The notes beneath the pieces are model-generated. The model was not told the origin of the DNA, did not search any database, and saw only the letters and a program-made list of their open reading frames with translations. From a bacterium (GTDB lineage Bacteria; Methylomirabilota; Methylomirabilia; Methylomirabilales; 2-02-FULL-66-22): a DNA stretch of 54,047 nucleotides. The DNA is taken from NCBI GenBank assembly GCA_029580855.1, contig JAKPQH010000230.1:1-54047 (forward strand). Reading direction: 5' to 3'. Positions 35,868-44,583 of this stretch are shown piece after piece. Within the stretch, counting starts at the first letter, position 1. Each line of letters begins with the position of its first letter. A program made the translations under genes and the position numbers.

Positions 35868-37052
35868 CTACAAAAGCAACCGGTAGGGCGCCTCGAGGGC
35901 CGCCTTGACGGCATCCAGAAATGCGGCGGCCGGTTCGCCGTCGACGGCGCGGTGGTCGAAGACCAGGCTCAACGGGAGCACGCGGAGCGCCTGCACCTGT
36001 CCGTCGCGGAACATGGGTCGCGGCGCCGCGCGGCCCACGCCCAGGATCGCCACCTGCGGCGGGTTGATCACCGGCATGAAGAACCCGATGTGGTGCCCCC
36101 CCAGGTTGGAGACGGTGAAGGTGCCCCCCTCCATCTCCGCGGGTGTCAACGTCCCCGTTCGGGCTTTGTCTGCCAGGGTCGCGACGCCGGTGGCGATCTC
36201 GGCCAGGCTCAGGCGATCGGCGCGTCGAAGCACCGGCACGACGAGTCCGCCGTCCAAGGACACGGCGATGCCGATGTCGATCTCCTCGAACAGCCGGATC
36301 GCGTGGCCCATCCAGTGGGCATTCAGCCGGGAATGGGCGCGTAGCGCCAAGGCGGCGGCCTTGACGATGAGGGGCAGATAGCCGATCTTCCCGCCGGTCT
36401 TGGCCCGGAAGTCGGATTCCATCTGGCCCACCAGATCGTGGGCGCGGTCCACCACGGCTTCGGCGGTGAGCAGCACGGGGACGCTGCCGTGGAAGCTCTG
36501 GGACAACCGCTCCGCGATCACCTTCCGGGCGCCGGCGACCGGCAGGTCGCGGTACGCGCCGGCCGGCGACGGTCTCGCGCGGACCCCCTCGACGTCGCGG
36601 GCCTGGACCCGTCCCTCGGGGCCGGTGCCCCGCACGGCCGCCAGGCTGACCCCGGCCGCCCGCGCCCGCGCTCGAGCCGCGGGCGTGGCCCGAACCGGGC
36701 CGGTGGGGCCGGAGGGAGCGGCGGGCTCGGCGGCGGCCGAGACAGGCGGGGGCGCGGACGGTCGAGGCGTCGCCACACCCGCGGCGGCCGCGGGGACGCA
36801 GGGCGCGGCCTCGCCTGCCTGCCCGATCCAGCCGAGCACCGTCCCGACCGGCACCGCCTTTCCCTCGGGCACGACGATGGCCAGCAGCACCCCCTCCGTA
36901 TCGCTCGTCACCTCCACCGCCATCTTGTCGGTCTCGATCTCCAGCAGCGGCTCCTCTTTGCGAACCGTGTCCCCGACCCGTTTCAGCCAATGGAGGACGG
37001 TGCCGGCCTCCATGGTCAGGCCCAACTGCGGCATGGCAATCTCGAAGGCCAT
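35868..37052 (-). CDS. Dihydrolipoamide acyltransferase (E2) of a 2-oxo-acid/acetoin dehydrogenase complex
   Basis: 394 residues. Lipoyl domain 1-80 with the lipoylated Lys43 in EIETDKMAVEV; an Ala/Pro-rich linker; a peripheral-subunit-binding domain about 122-157 (TPAARARARAAGV, RGTGPEGRVQARDVE); and a catalytic domain ending in FDHRAVDG with active-site His near 367. E2 takes the acyl group from E1 and passes it to CoA. It follows E1 beta by 15 bases in one operon. No E3 (dihydrolipoamide dehydrogenase) gene is in the window, so E3 must be shared or elsewhere. Confidence 0.93.
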   Translation of the reverse strand: MAFEIAMPQLGLTMEAGTVLHWLKRVGDTVRKEEPLLEIETDKMAVEVTSDTEGVLLAIVVPEGKAVPVGTVLGWIGQAGEAAPCVPAAAAGVATPRPSAPPPVSAAAEPAAPSGPTGPVRATPAARARARAAGVSLAAVRGTGPEGRVQARDVEGVRARPSPAGAYRDLPVAGARKVIAERLSQSFHGSVPVLLTAEAVVDRAHDLVGQMESDFRAKTGGKIGYLPLIVKAAALALRAHSRLNAHWMGHAIRLFEEIDIGIAVSLDGGLVVPVLRRADRLSLAEIATGVATLADKARTGTLTPAEMEGGTFTVSNLGGHHIGFFMPVINPPQVAILGVGRAAPRPMFRDGQVQALRVLPLSLVFDHRAVDGEPAAAFLDAVKAALEAPYRLLL

Positions 37053-37067
37053 TGGCGCTCCGCTCCC

Positions 37068-38045
37068 TTACGCCAGGGTCCGTCTGCACGCGGCCACTAT
37101 CTTGGCCTCGTCGGGCAGGAAAAGATCCTCCAGTGACTTGCTGAATGGCACCGGCACTTCGGCGCCGGCCACCCGCTGAATCGGGGCGTCCAGGTAGTCG
37201 AACGCCTCGCTCTCGGCCACAATCGCCGCCACCTCGGCCCCGAACCCGAAGCGCTTGACGGCCTCGTGGACCGTCACCAGACGGCCGGTCTTTTTGACCG
37301 AGGCGATGATGGCCTGCGCATCCAGCGGATAGAGGGTCCGGGGATCCAGCACCTCCACGTCGATGCCGTCCTTCGAGAGCGTCTCGGCGGCGCTCAGGGC
37401 CGCGCTGACCAGCCGACCGGTGGCCACCACCGTCGCGTCCTTGCCTGGGCGTTTGACGTCCGCCGCTCCCAAGGGCACGAGATGCTCGCCGTCCGGTACC
37501 GGACCCTTCTGGAAATAGAGATGCTTGTTCTCCAAGACCAGCACCAGGTTGTCGTCGCGGATGGCGCTCTTCAGCAGGCCTTTGGCATCCGCAGGCGTGG
37601 ACGGCATGACCACCTTCAAGCCGGGGACATGGCAGAGCCAGGCCTCCAGGCTCTGGGAGTGTTGCGCGGCGTTGGCGCGACCGGCGCCGAAGGGCATCCG
37701 CACGACCGCCGGCACGCGCGCCTTCCCCCCGAACATATACTTGACCTTGGCGCCCTGGTTCACGATCTGATCCATGGCCAAGGTCACGAAGTCGAGATAC
37801 ATGAGCTCAGCCACGGGCCGGGTCCCCACCAGCGCCGCCCCCACGGCCGCGCCCACGATGACCGCCTCCGAGATCGGCGTGTTGCGAATCCGCTTGGGAC
37901 CGAAACGCTGGAACAACCCCTTGGTCACCGCGAACGCCCCGCCGTGAAGACCGATGTCCTCTCCGATCAGAAAGACCCGGGGGTCACGCTCCAGCTCCTC
38001 CGCGAGGGCTTCGTTGATGGCTTGCGACGTCGTGAGTTCCCGCAT
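37068..38045 (-). CDS. Dehydrogenase E1 beta subunit
   Basis: 325 residues. The transketolase-like pyrimidine-binding domain includes VFLIGEDIGLHGGAFAVTKG, NTPISEAVIVGAAVGAAL and DQIVNQGAKVKYMFGG; the C-terminal transketolase domain has DPRTLYPLDAQAI and TVHEAVKRFGFG. With E1 alpha it forms the thiamine-diphosphate-dependent alpha2-beta2 decarboxylase of pyruvate, acetoin or branched-chain 2-oxo acid dehydrogenases. It starts 12 bases after E1 alpha. The substrate class cannot be fixed from motifs alone. Confidence 0.93.
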   Translation of the reverse strand: MRELTTSQAINEALAEELERDPRVFLIGEDIGLHGGAFAVTKGLFQRFGPKRIRNTPISEAVIVGAAVGAALVGTRPVAELMYLDFVTLAMDQIVNQGAKVKYMFGGKARVPAVVRMPFGAGRANAAQHSQSLEAWLCHVPGLKVVMPSTPADAKGLLKSAIRDDNLVLVLENKHLYFQKGPVPDGEHLVPLGAADVKRPGKDATVVATGRLVSAALSAAETLSKDGIDVEVLDPRTLYPLDAQAIIASVKKTGRLVTVHEAVKRFGFGAEVAAIVAESEAFDYLDAPIQRVAGAEVPVPFSKSLEDLFLPDEAKIVAACRRTLA

Positions 38046-38057
38046 GAGCCGCTCCCG

Positions 38058-39002
38058 TCAAGTGGAATACACGTCGGTGTAGAGTTCGGAAGGTTCGGGG
38101 TCCGGCGAGCTCAAGGCAAACAGGACCCCCTCCTCCATCTCGCGAGCGATTTCTCCGGCGATCCGGTCCAGGTCGGCCTGAGCGACGAGTCTTGCCCGCA
38201 GCAGATACTCGCGCTGGCGGACGATCGGATCCTTGGCCTTCCACGCCTCGGTCTCCTCTTTGGTGCGGTACACGACCGGATCGCCCACGTAGTGGCCCTC
38301 GAACCGGTAGGTTTCCATGGAGATCAGCGTGGGGCCTTGGCCGGCACGCGCCCGCTGGACGGCTTCCGAGGCGACCCGCTGCGCCTCCCGCACATCCATC
38401 CCGTCGGCCTTCACGCCCGGGATGTTGTAGGCGACCGCGCGCTGCGCCAGATCGGGCTGCGACGAGGCTTCGGCCAGTGGCGTCGTCATGCCGAACTGGT
38501 TGTTCTCGCAGACGAAGACGACCGGGAGTTTCCAGAGCGCGGCGAGGTTCAACGACTCGTGAAAGGTCCCCTCGTTGATGGCGCCGTCGCCGAAAAACGC
38601 CGCCACGACCCGCGCGAGCCCAAGCTGCTGAAACCCCAGGGCCGCCCCGGTCGCGATCGGCAAGCCTCCCCCGACGATGCCGTTGGCGCCCAGGTGGCCC
38701 AGATCCAGGTCGGCGATGTGCATCGAGCCGCCCTTGCCCTTGCAGTACCCGGTGGCTTTGCCGAGCAGTTCGGCAAACATGGGACCCACGCGGGCGCCTT
38801 TGGCAATGGCATGGCCGTGCCCCCGATGGGTGCTGGTGATGACATCGGTGGGCTCCAGCGCCGCGCACACGCCGGCGGCCACGGCCTCTTGCCCGATGCA
38901 GAAGTGGATGGAGCCGCGCAAGATTCCCCTCTTGGACAATTCTTGAAGCTTCTGCTCGAACGAACGGATCCTCAGCATGGTGCGGTACATTCGCAGTTCC
39001 AC
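38058..39002 (-). CDS. Dehydrogenase E1 alpha subunit
   Basis: 314 residues. STHRGHGHAIAKGA at about 57-70 carries the conserved HRGHGH, and the thiamine-diphosphate motif runs from GDG (138-140) in FFGDGAINEG to NN (167-168) in VCENNQFG. GYCKGKGGSMHIAD is the substrate-site block typical of acetoin/pyruvate-type E1 alpha. The lack of a long N-terminal extension and the short size favour the acetoin dehydrogenase-like group. It heads the E1 alpha-E1 beta-E2 run and follows two DUF296 genes by 73 bases. Confidence 0.93.
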   Translation of the reverse strand: MELRMYRTMLRIRSFEQKLQELSKRGILRGSIHFCIGQEAVAAGVCAALEPTDVITSTHRGHGHAIAKGARVGPMFAELLGKATGYCKGKGGSMHIADLDLGHLGANGIVGGGLPIATGAALGFQQLGLARVVAAFFGDGAINEGTFHESLNLAALWKLPVVFVCENNQFGMTTPLAEASSQPDLAQRAVAYNIPGVKADGMDVREAQRVASEAVQRARAGQGPTLISMETYRFEGHYVGDPVVYRTKEETEAWKAKDPIVRQREYLLRARLVAQADLDRIAGEIAREMEEGVLFALSSPDPEPSELYTDVYST

Positions 39003-39075
39003 GTCGGCTCCTTCTCTGGCTCGCGCTGCTCCGTGCCCCCGGGTCGGGTGCGCCGCCGTCCCGCCCCCATCGGTG

Positions 39076-39480
39076 TCAGCGTGTCGGCTGCTCCGCAGCG
39101 GGAAGCCACTCCAGCGTCACTTCGAAGGTCATGCAGATGGGGTTCGACCCGGGCACGAACGGACCCCCGTAGACGTTGCCGTCCGGATCCGCCACAACGC
39201 CCGACAGCGACGCGCGAAGCGAGCCGTCCTCGCTCGATCGCACCTCGCCGGCGAGGCTGACGATCTCGACGGCCGGCCCCCTGATCTGCAGACACTTGCC
39301 GTCGAGCGTCCCCAGACACGCGTCCACCAGGCTGCCCAGGGCGCCACGCACAAAGGCGTTCTTGAAACCCTCCGCAAGACAGAGTTTTTCGACGCCCTGG
39401 ATCAGGTCCTCGTTGGGCGCGATGCGCGCATAGGCAACGCGGCCCATCGCGCCGTTCTCGACGATGGCGGCCTCACTCAT
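39076..39480 (-). CDS. PPC (DUF296) domain protein
   Basis: 134 residues from the ATG at 39480, preceded by AGGAGGGCGCCG. It has the PPC fold pattern: an N-terminal strand RVAYARIAPNEDLIQGVEKLC, KNAFVRGALGS, a central SLAGEV, SLSGVVADPDGNVYGGPFVPG (the usual H-x-H has been replaced by SLRASLS) and a closing strand CMTFEVTLEWL. PPC proteins form trimers; in bacteria their role is largely unknown. It overlaps the preceding gene by 8 bases. Confidence 0.8.
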   Translation of the reverse strand: MSEAAIVENGAMGRVAYARIAPNEDLIQGVEKLCLAEGFKNAFVRGALGSLVDACLGTLDGKCLQIRGPAVEIVSLAGEVRSSEDGSLRASLSGVVADPDGNVYGGPFVPGSNPICMTFEVTLEWLPAAEQPTR

Positions 39481-40042
39481 CGGCGCCCTCCTCATACGGT
39501 TGGAGCAGGGGAATGTTGGTTTCCGGGTCGAACGTCTCGCGGAGCTCGAAACCGTCGAGCGATGTCACCAGCACCGGAATCATGTCGGGGCCGACGATGC
39601 TGGTTTCCGGCAGGATATGCCCGCCCTTGGTCTGGCCGCCCGCGGTGCGAAACGCGGCATGACAATGCACCAGCGGTTTCCCGTGTCGGTTCTTTCCGAG
39701 CGTCGCGTTGCCGAAGATCATGTAGGCTTGCCCAGCCGGAATGGGCCGGGTGTAGGCGATCACCGCCTTGCCCGAGGGATCCGGCGGCGCGACACAGTAA
39801 TGGAGGTCCGCGAACCAACCGCCCAGGATGGTGGTGGACGCGTGCTTGACGCCGATCCCGGCGAGCGGGCTCACCAGGGCCTCGAACAGGCTGAGACCGG
39901 GCTGGAGCGCCAGCCGGATGTGTCGGGCCCGTTCGGAGTGCTTGCTGTGGATGCGCACGGGGTTGAACCGACCCGGGTGGATCAGTGTGCGCGGACGCGG
40001 GAACGGAGACGCGTCCATACCCGACAGCCCCGGTTTCAGCAT
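39473..40042 (-). CDS. Longer PPC (DUF296)-like protein
   Basis: 189 residues from the ATG at 40042 (GGAGG 7 bases upstream). The N-terminal half includes RHIRLALQPGLSLFEAL and KHASTTILGGWFADLHY; the C-terminal half has PLVHCHAAFRTAGGQTKGGHILPE, the H-x-H and GGH pattern of PPC/DUF296 domains (quoted cores HCHAAF and GGHIL). The two His of HCH could hold a metal. It is the first gene after the operon promoter and overlaps the second PPC gene, so the two may form a mixed complex. Function unknown; the place ahead of a dehydrogenase suggests a metabolic or regulatory partner. Confidence 0.78.
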   Translation of the reverse strand: MLKPGLSGMDASPFPRPRTLIHPGRFNPVRIHSKHSERARHIRLALQPGLSLFEALVSPLAGIGVKHASTTILGGWFADLHYCVAPPDPSGKAVIAYTRPIPAGQAYMIFGNATLGKNRHGKPLVHCHAAFRTAGGQTKGGHILPETSIVGPDMIPVLVTSLDGFELRETFDPETNIPLLQPYEEGADE

Positions 40043-40283
40043 GTCGCCGCCTCCGTCACGGCGCCCCACCCGAGGCACGGGCATCACCCGCGCGCGGGCG
40101 GGCAGACCACCGGCGCGTCTTGGCAGACGGCATGGTGGTGGAGCGCGGAGGATCCCCGCGCGCCCGGCCCCTGGTTCCCGCGGATGGCGATGCGCGCAGG
40201 GGAGATATACGGTGCCCCTCGAACGCGCCGGAAGACCGCGCTCTTGTCGAGCCGCCGAAGGGGGGTGTCCATGCTGGACCGTT

Positions 40284-40312
40284 CTGATATCAGGTGTTCT
40301 CGGACCTGTCAA
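40284..40312 (-). promoter_or_regulatory. Promoter of the PPC-dehydrogenase operon
   Basis: Perfect TTGACA (40307-40312), 17-base spacer, TATCAG (40284-40289) on the minus strand. The -10 lies in a 10-bp palindrome CTGATATCAG. The first gene starts about 240 bases downstream, leaving a long leader. Confidence 0.55.
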
Positions 40313-40386
40313 GGGCCCGCGTCGGCTTGTCCGCCCATCCGACGCGACGGGATCGCTCGGCGGCGACATGGATGCCGACCGCACCG

Positions 40387-40440
40387 AAAAAACCAAGGGG
40401 GTCTCAGGCTCCCCCTCCCGAAGCCCGTGACCCCCTTGGT
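40387..40440 (-). terminator. Orphan rho-independent terminator
   Basis: A perfect 12-bp stem ACCAAGGGGGTC/GACCCCCTTGGT (40392-40403, 40429-40440), read on the minus strand, runs straight into TTTTTT (40387-40392). No minus-strand gene lies upstream of it within reach; the nearest upstream plus-strand gene is on the other strand. Confidence 0.75.
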
Positions 40441-40711
40441 GACCCCGGTCCGTCCCGCGCTGACGCATACGAGCCGCGGCCGAGGTACCGGCATGCCGCG
40501 ATCGGTGACGGTCGTGCAGAGCCGATTCGCTTGACGCTTTTCCTCGCACCTCCCCCGGCGACCTGCCAGACCACGCATTTCCTACTGGTCGTATCCGGAT
40601 TGATTTCAAAATGACACACTAAGGACGTTTGTCAACTACGAAATCGTGACCGAAGCCGCCGCGGAGCAAGCCATGACCCCAGGCGCGGGTGGTGTCGACT
40701 GGACAATTTGC

Positions 40712-40740
40712 TTGCGCGACTGGAAGAGTCGCGGTACATA
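40712..40740 (+). promoter_or_regulatory. Candidate promoter/operator of the TAXI-TRAP operon
   Basis: TTGCGC (40712-40717), 17-base spacer and TACATA (40735-40740). The spacer holds the inverted repeat CGCGACT-5-AGTCGCG (40715-40721, 40727-40733). Both hexamers are imperfect. The rest of 40043-40925 shows no gene. Confidence 0.35.
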
Positions 40741-40925
40741 CAAGCGAACGACGCGACCCCACGGAGACGGGATGTCGATCAAAACGGCTCCTCGACTCGG
40801 CTTCGCGTTTCCCGGGCGGCCTCGCCTCCGGGCCATGGCGGACGCTCGCGATCGGGCGGACTCACACTCCTGCCTTCCCTCGACAAGCACTCAACGCACA
40901 TGGGACCCACAGAAAGGCGCTGACC

Positions 40926-42818
40926 GTGTCGCAACCGAATAAACAGGTCCCCTGGATCGTCACCCTGCTCTACGTGGGTTTTGTCGCCTGGTCGCTGTAC
41001 GGCGCCGTCGTTCCCGTCGAGACGTACCTGTTCCGCATGGTCCACATGGCGTTCATCTTCGCGCTGGCTTTTCTCGTCTACCCCACCTCGAAAGAAGCCG
41101 GGTCTCCGACACGCTGGCTGGACATCGGGCTGGCGGTCCTCGGCGTCGCCACCATCGCGTACCCCCTCGTCGATCTAGACCAATTCGTCCGACGGTCCAC
41201 GCTGCCCGAGACCGCCGATTTCTGGCTGGGAATCGCGGCCATCGTCCTGCTGGTCGAGATCTCCCGTCGCACGGTGGGAATGGCGTTCACGCTGGTCCTG
41301 GTGGGTTTCCTGCTCTACACGTATCTGGGCAAATTCATCCCCGGCCCGCTGTCTCACAAGGGGTACGATCTGGGCCGGATCGTCGGCCACTCGTACATGA
41401 CCCTGGAGGGCATCTTCGGTGTCCCGCTGTCCGTCAGCGTCTCCTTCGTCACGCTCTTCGTGGTCTACGGCACCTTCATGGACGCGGCCGGTGCCGGGAA
41501 CTTCTGGCTGGAGATGTCGCTGGCGTTGATGGGACGCGGTCCCGCCAGCGCCGGCCGCGGCGCCGTCATCACCACGGCGCTCCTGGGCGGGCCGCAGGGC
41601 AGCGGTGTCGCCACCACCATGTCGGTGTCGCCGATCATGTGGCCGATCCTGAGACAGGCGGGCTACTCACCCAACATGGCCGCGGGGCTCATCTCCGCGG
41701 GCGGCATCGGAGCGGTCCTATCGCCGCCCCTGATGGGCGCCGCCGCCTTCCTCATCATGCAGTTTCTCGGCGTCTCCTTCTGGGACGTCGTCGTGATGGT
41801 CACGATGCCGACGCTCCTCTATTACGCGGGCACCTTCTTCGTGGTCGAGTTCGAAGCCCGCAAGTGCAAATTCGCGGCCCCCGAGGCGTCGGGGAAGACG
41901 CTGGGCGCCGTGATGCGCACCCGCGGGTACCACCTGATCTCGCTCATCGTCCTGGTCGTCCTGCTCGGGATGGGCCGCTCCCCCGAGGACTCGGCCATCT
42001 GGGCCATCCTCACGACGGTGTTGACCAGCTTCCTGAGCAGGGACCGGTGCGAATGGCTGACGCCCCGCCGGTTGCTGGGTGCCACGGTGGAGGGAGCCGA
42101 AAACATGCTCCCGGTGGCGGGACTTCTGGCCGCAGCCGGCCTGATCGTAGGCACGTTCTCGCTGACCGGTCTCGGGCTCAAAGTCTCCAGCCTCATCATG
42201 TCCGCGAGCGGGGGCGTGCCGATCGTCGCCCTGTTCCTGGCCATGGTCGCCTCCTTTCTCATCGGTCTGAGCCTCCCCATCACGGCCACGTACATCATGA
42301 CCGTGGTCATGGTGGCCCCGGCGCTGGTAAAGGTGGGCCTGTCCGCTCACGTCGCCCACCTGCTGGCGTTCTACTTCGCGGTCCTGTCCGAGGTGTCGCC
42401 CCCCGTCGGGCTGTCCCCGTCGGCGGCGGCCGCGGTCACGGGCGGCAACCCGTTTGGCAGCATGATGCAGGCCTGGAAGTATTCCTTGCCGGCGTTTCTC
42501 GTCCCCTTCCTCTTCTCCGCCTCGGCGGACGGGGCGAATCTGCTCATCGTCGGGGCGACACTGCCGGGATTCGTCCTCGCGACGATTTCCAGCATGATCG
42601 CCCTCTTCCTGATCTCCCTGGGTATCGTGGGTTACCTCCGGGGTCCGCTGAATCTGCTGGAGCGGGCGCTGCTCATCGTGATCGCATGCATCATGGTTGT
42701 CGACCCCCTGGAGCTCACGCTGGCAGGTCTCGCGCCCGCGGTGGCCGGAGCGGCGATCGCGGCGCGTCACTGGATCGCGTACGCGAAGACCGCCACCCGA
42801 GGCGCAGTCCACGTCTGA
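40926..42818 (+). CDS. TRAP transporter fused permease (TAXI type)
   Basis: 630 residues from the GTG at 40926 (AAAGG upstream); the frame is open further upstream but that extension is Arg-rich and lacks membrane segments. About sixteen to eighteen hydrophobic segments: a DctQ-like N-terminal part fused to a DctM-like part with GRGAVITTALLGGPQGSGVATTMS, LISAGGIGAVLSPPLMGAAAF and LSEVSPPVGLSPSAAA (cores GGIGAVLSPP and SPPVGL). Fused DctQM permeases of this kind work with TAXI binding proteins, and a TAXI gene follows 54 bases downstream. Ion-coupled uptake of a dicarboxylate, amino acid or similar anion is likely. Confidence 0.92.
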   Translation: MSQPNKQVPWIVTLLYVGFVAWSLYGAVVPVETYLFRMVHMAFIFALAFLVYPTSKEAGSPTRWLDIGLAVLGVATIAYPLVDLDQFVRRSTLPETADFWLGIAAIVLLVEISRRTVGMAFTLVLVGFLLYTYLGKFIPGPLSHKGYDLGRIVGHSYMTLEGIFGVPLSVSVSFVTLFVVYGTFMDAAGAGNFWLEMSLALMGRGPASAGRGAVITTALLGGPQGSGVATTMSVSPIMWPILRQAGYSPNMAAGLISAGGIGAVLSPPLMGAAAFLIMQFLGVSFWDVVVMVTMPTLLYYAGTFFVVEFEARKCKFAAPEASGKTLGAVMRTRGYHLISLIVLVVLLGMGRSPEDSAIWAILTTVLTSFLSRDRCEWLTPRRLLGATVEGAENMLPVAGLLAAAGLIVGTFSLTGLGLKVSSLIMSASGGVPIVALFLAMVASFLIGLSLPITATYIMTVVMVAPALVKVGLSAHVAHLLAFYFAVLSEVSPPVGLSPSAAAAVTGGNPFGSMMQAWKYSLPAFLVPFLFSASADGANLLIVGATLPGFVLATISSMIALFLISLGIVGYLRGPLNLLERALLIVIACIMVVDPLELTLAGLAPAVAGAAIAARHWIAYAKTATRGAVHV

Positions 42819-42872
42819 GCAACACGGCCGGACGACGGGCATGTCCCCCCAATCTCACTCAGGAGGTACACC

Positions 42873-43859
42873 ATGAAGCTTGAGACGAAACACCTGGCGC
42901 TGGTCCTCATCCTGGCCGCGCTGCTCCTTCCGGGGGCGGCGCTGGCCGGAGAGAAATTCTCCTTCAGCATCGTGACGGGCGGCACCGGGGGCGTGTGGTA
43001 TCCGCTGGGCGGGGCGCTGGGCGGTGTCATCGGAAAGAACGTGCCCAACACCGACGCCAACACGGAGGCCACCACCGCCGCCATCGACAATCTCAAGCTG
43101 CTGGTTGCGGGCAAGGCGGGGATGGCCTTCGCCTACGACTACCATGCGGTGTGGGCGAACGAAGGGAAGATGATCAAGGAGCTGGGGAAGAAGCAACCGG
43201 TGCGGGTCGCGCTCAGCTTTTACGAGCAGCCGCTGCACATCACCACCAAGGAGGGGACCGGTATCAGATCGGTCATGGACCTGAAGGGGAGACGGGTCTC
43301 CACCGGGGCACCCAACAGTGGGACCGAGGAACAGGCGGACTACGTCCTGAAGGCTCTTGGCATCGACTGGAACAAAGACCTCAGACGCGAAAAACTGGGG
43401 GCCTCGGAATCCGTGGCGGCGTTGAAGGACGGCAAGATCGATGCTTTCTTCTGGAGCGGTGCGGTGCCCACCTCCTCCATCATCGATCTGGCCACCACTC
43501 CCGGATTGAAGATGGTCCTCCTGCCGGTAGGCGGCGAGACCGTCGACACGATCATGAAGGCGAACCCGGCCGTGTTCCACAAAACGCGCTTCGCCAAGGG
43601 GAGTTACAGCGGAGTCGACGCCGACGTGGAGGCCATCGCCATCACCGCCGTGGTGGACGTCATGGACACCTTCCCGGCCGACAAGCTGTACCAGATCTTG
43701 AGCGCGATCTTTGCCAACACCAAGGAAATCTCGGCGGTCTGGAAGGACGCGCTGCAGCTCACACCGGCGAAATCCATCGCCCAGATCACGCCGGAGGCGA
43801 TCAAGTACCTGCACCCCGCCGCCGAGAAGTTCTTCAAGGAGAAGGGCGCCCTGAAGTAG
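42873..43859 (+). CDS. TAXI-family TRAP substrate-binding protein
   Basis: 328 residues; AGGAGGTACACC before the ATG is a strong ribosome-binding site. Signal peptide (LVLILAALLLPGAALA). The family hallmark follows: FSIVTGGTGGVWYPLGGALGGVI, then LLVAGKAGMAFAYDY, GRRVSTGAPNSGTEEQA and KIDAFFWSGAVPT. TAXI proteins are periplasmic binders for TRAP permeases; known ones bind glutamate/glutamine-like or aromatic ligands. It lies between its fused permease and a DUF1850 partner. Confidence 0.93.
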   Translation: MKLETKHLALVLILAALLLPGAALAGEKFSFSIVTGGTGGVWYPLGGALGGVIGKNVPNTDANTEATTAAIDNLKLLVAGKAGMAFAYDYHAVWANEGKMIKELGKKQPVRVALSFYEQPLHITTKEGTGIRSVMDLKGRRVSTGAPNSGTEEQADYVLKALGIDWNKDLRREKLGASESVAALKDGKIDAFFWSGAVPTSSIIDLATTPGLKMVLLPVGGETVDTIMKANPAVFHKTRFAKGSYSGVDADVEAIAITAVVDVMDTFPADKLYQILSAIFANTKEISAVWKDALQLTPAKSIAQITPEAIKYLHPAAEKFFKEKGALK

Positions 43860-44408
43860 ATGCGGAGTCGACGCCGGATCCTGGCGGTGTGCGTGATCTT
43901 CCTCCCGGTTCTCGGTCTGTCCGTGTGGCGGCTGGCCCCACCGGCGCATACCCGGCTGGAGTTGACGGACGGGGGAACCGGAAGGAAGATCGTCTCCCGA
44001 CATCTCCTCGGCGGCGAGCGTGTTGTGCTGACCTGGACCAACTCCCTCTTCCGCCTGCCGGTCACGGAGGTGTTCGTGGCCGGCGGCGGCCGGTTGACGC
44101 TCACCGAGATCACGTTCGGCGACCCGGCAGGCCGCGAGCCGCCGCGCGTGAAGCCCGAGGACGTGGACGATCTCTACCACACCGGCGGTCCGTTCAGGGC
44201 GGAGGGGCTCTCGCGTCCGGTCACCCGCGTCGTTTTCCGCGTCGGCGAGATCGGCCAGCCCGCGATGACGGTCGGCAAACGAGTCATCCGCTTCGCCGAC
44301 GAGGTGGGATTCGGCGGGACGGTGGTTCTGACCGCGCGGCCGGCAAGTTTTCGCGAACGGATGCGGGCCTGGCTGGAGCGCGAGTCGGATCCGGAGGGGC
44401 CCCGCTGA
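43860..44408 (+). CDS. DUF1850 protein, TAXI-TRAP accessory
   Basis: 182 residues. The ATG directly follows the TAXI stop (TAGATG), so translation is probably coupled. One N-terminal membrane or signal segment (ILAVCVIFLPVLGLSVW), then a beta-rich domain with WTNSLFRLPVTEVFVAGG and YHTGGPFRAEGLSRPV. DUF1850 genes are commonly found with TAXI-TRAP genes, and this context is the main support. Probably an exported or anchored accessory of the importer; its biochemical role is not known. Confidence 0.85.
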   Translation: MRSRRRILAVCVIFLPVLGLSVWRLAPPAHTRLELTDGGTGRKIVSRHLLGGERVVLTWTNSLFRLPVTEVFVAGGGRLTLTEITFGDPAGREPPRVKPEDVDDLYHTGGPFRAEGLSRPVTRVVFRVGEIGQPAMTVGKRVIRFADEVGFGGTVVLTARPASFRERMRAWLERESDPEGPR

Positions 44409-44583
44409 TCGTCCACACCTCGATCCGACGAAATCGGTTCCCGATGTGACGCGTGTGGCGGCCGGGGATTCCCGATCGTCGGGCCCGACCAAAGCGTACC
44501 CCGCGCACGCGACGCCCCGGTCCCGAGGTGGGATTTGCCTCCACCTTCACCCGGCCGGGGGTCGCGTTCGACGCGTCTTCCGC

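Noticed and set aside
40285..40440. Thiamine-diphosphate riboswitch ahead of the dehydrogenase operon (a CTGAGA lies in the terminator stem)
   Set aside because: The other conserved parts (CCTGAT followed by the GCGTAGGGA core at proper spacing) are not present.
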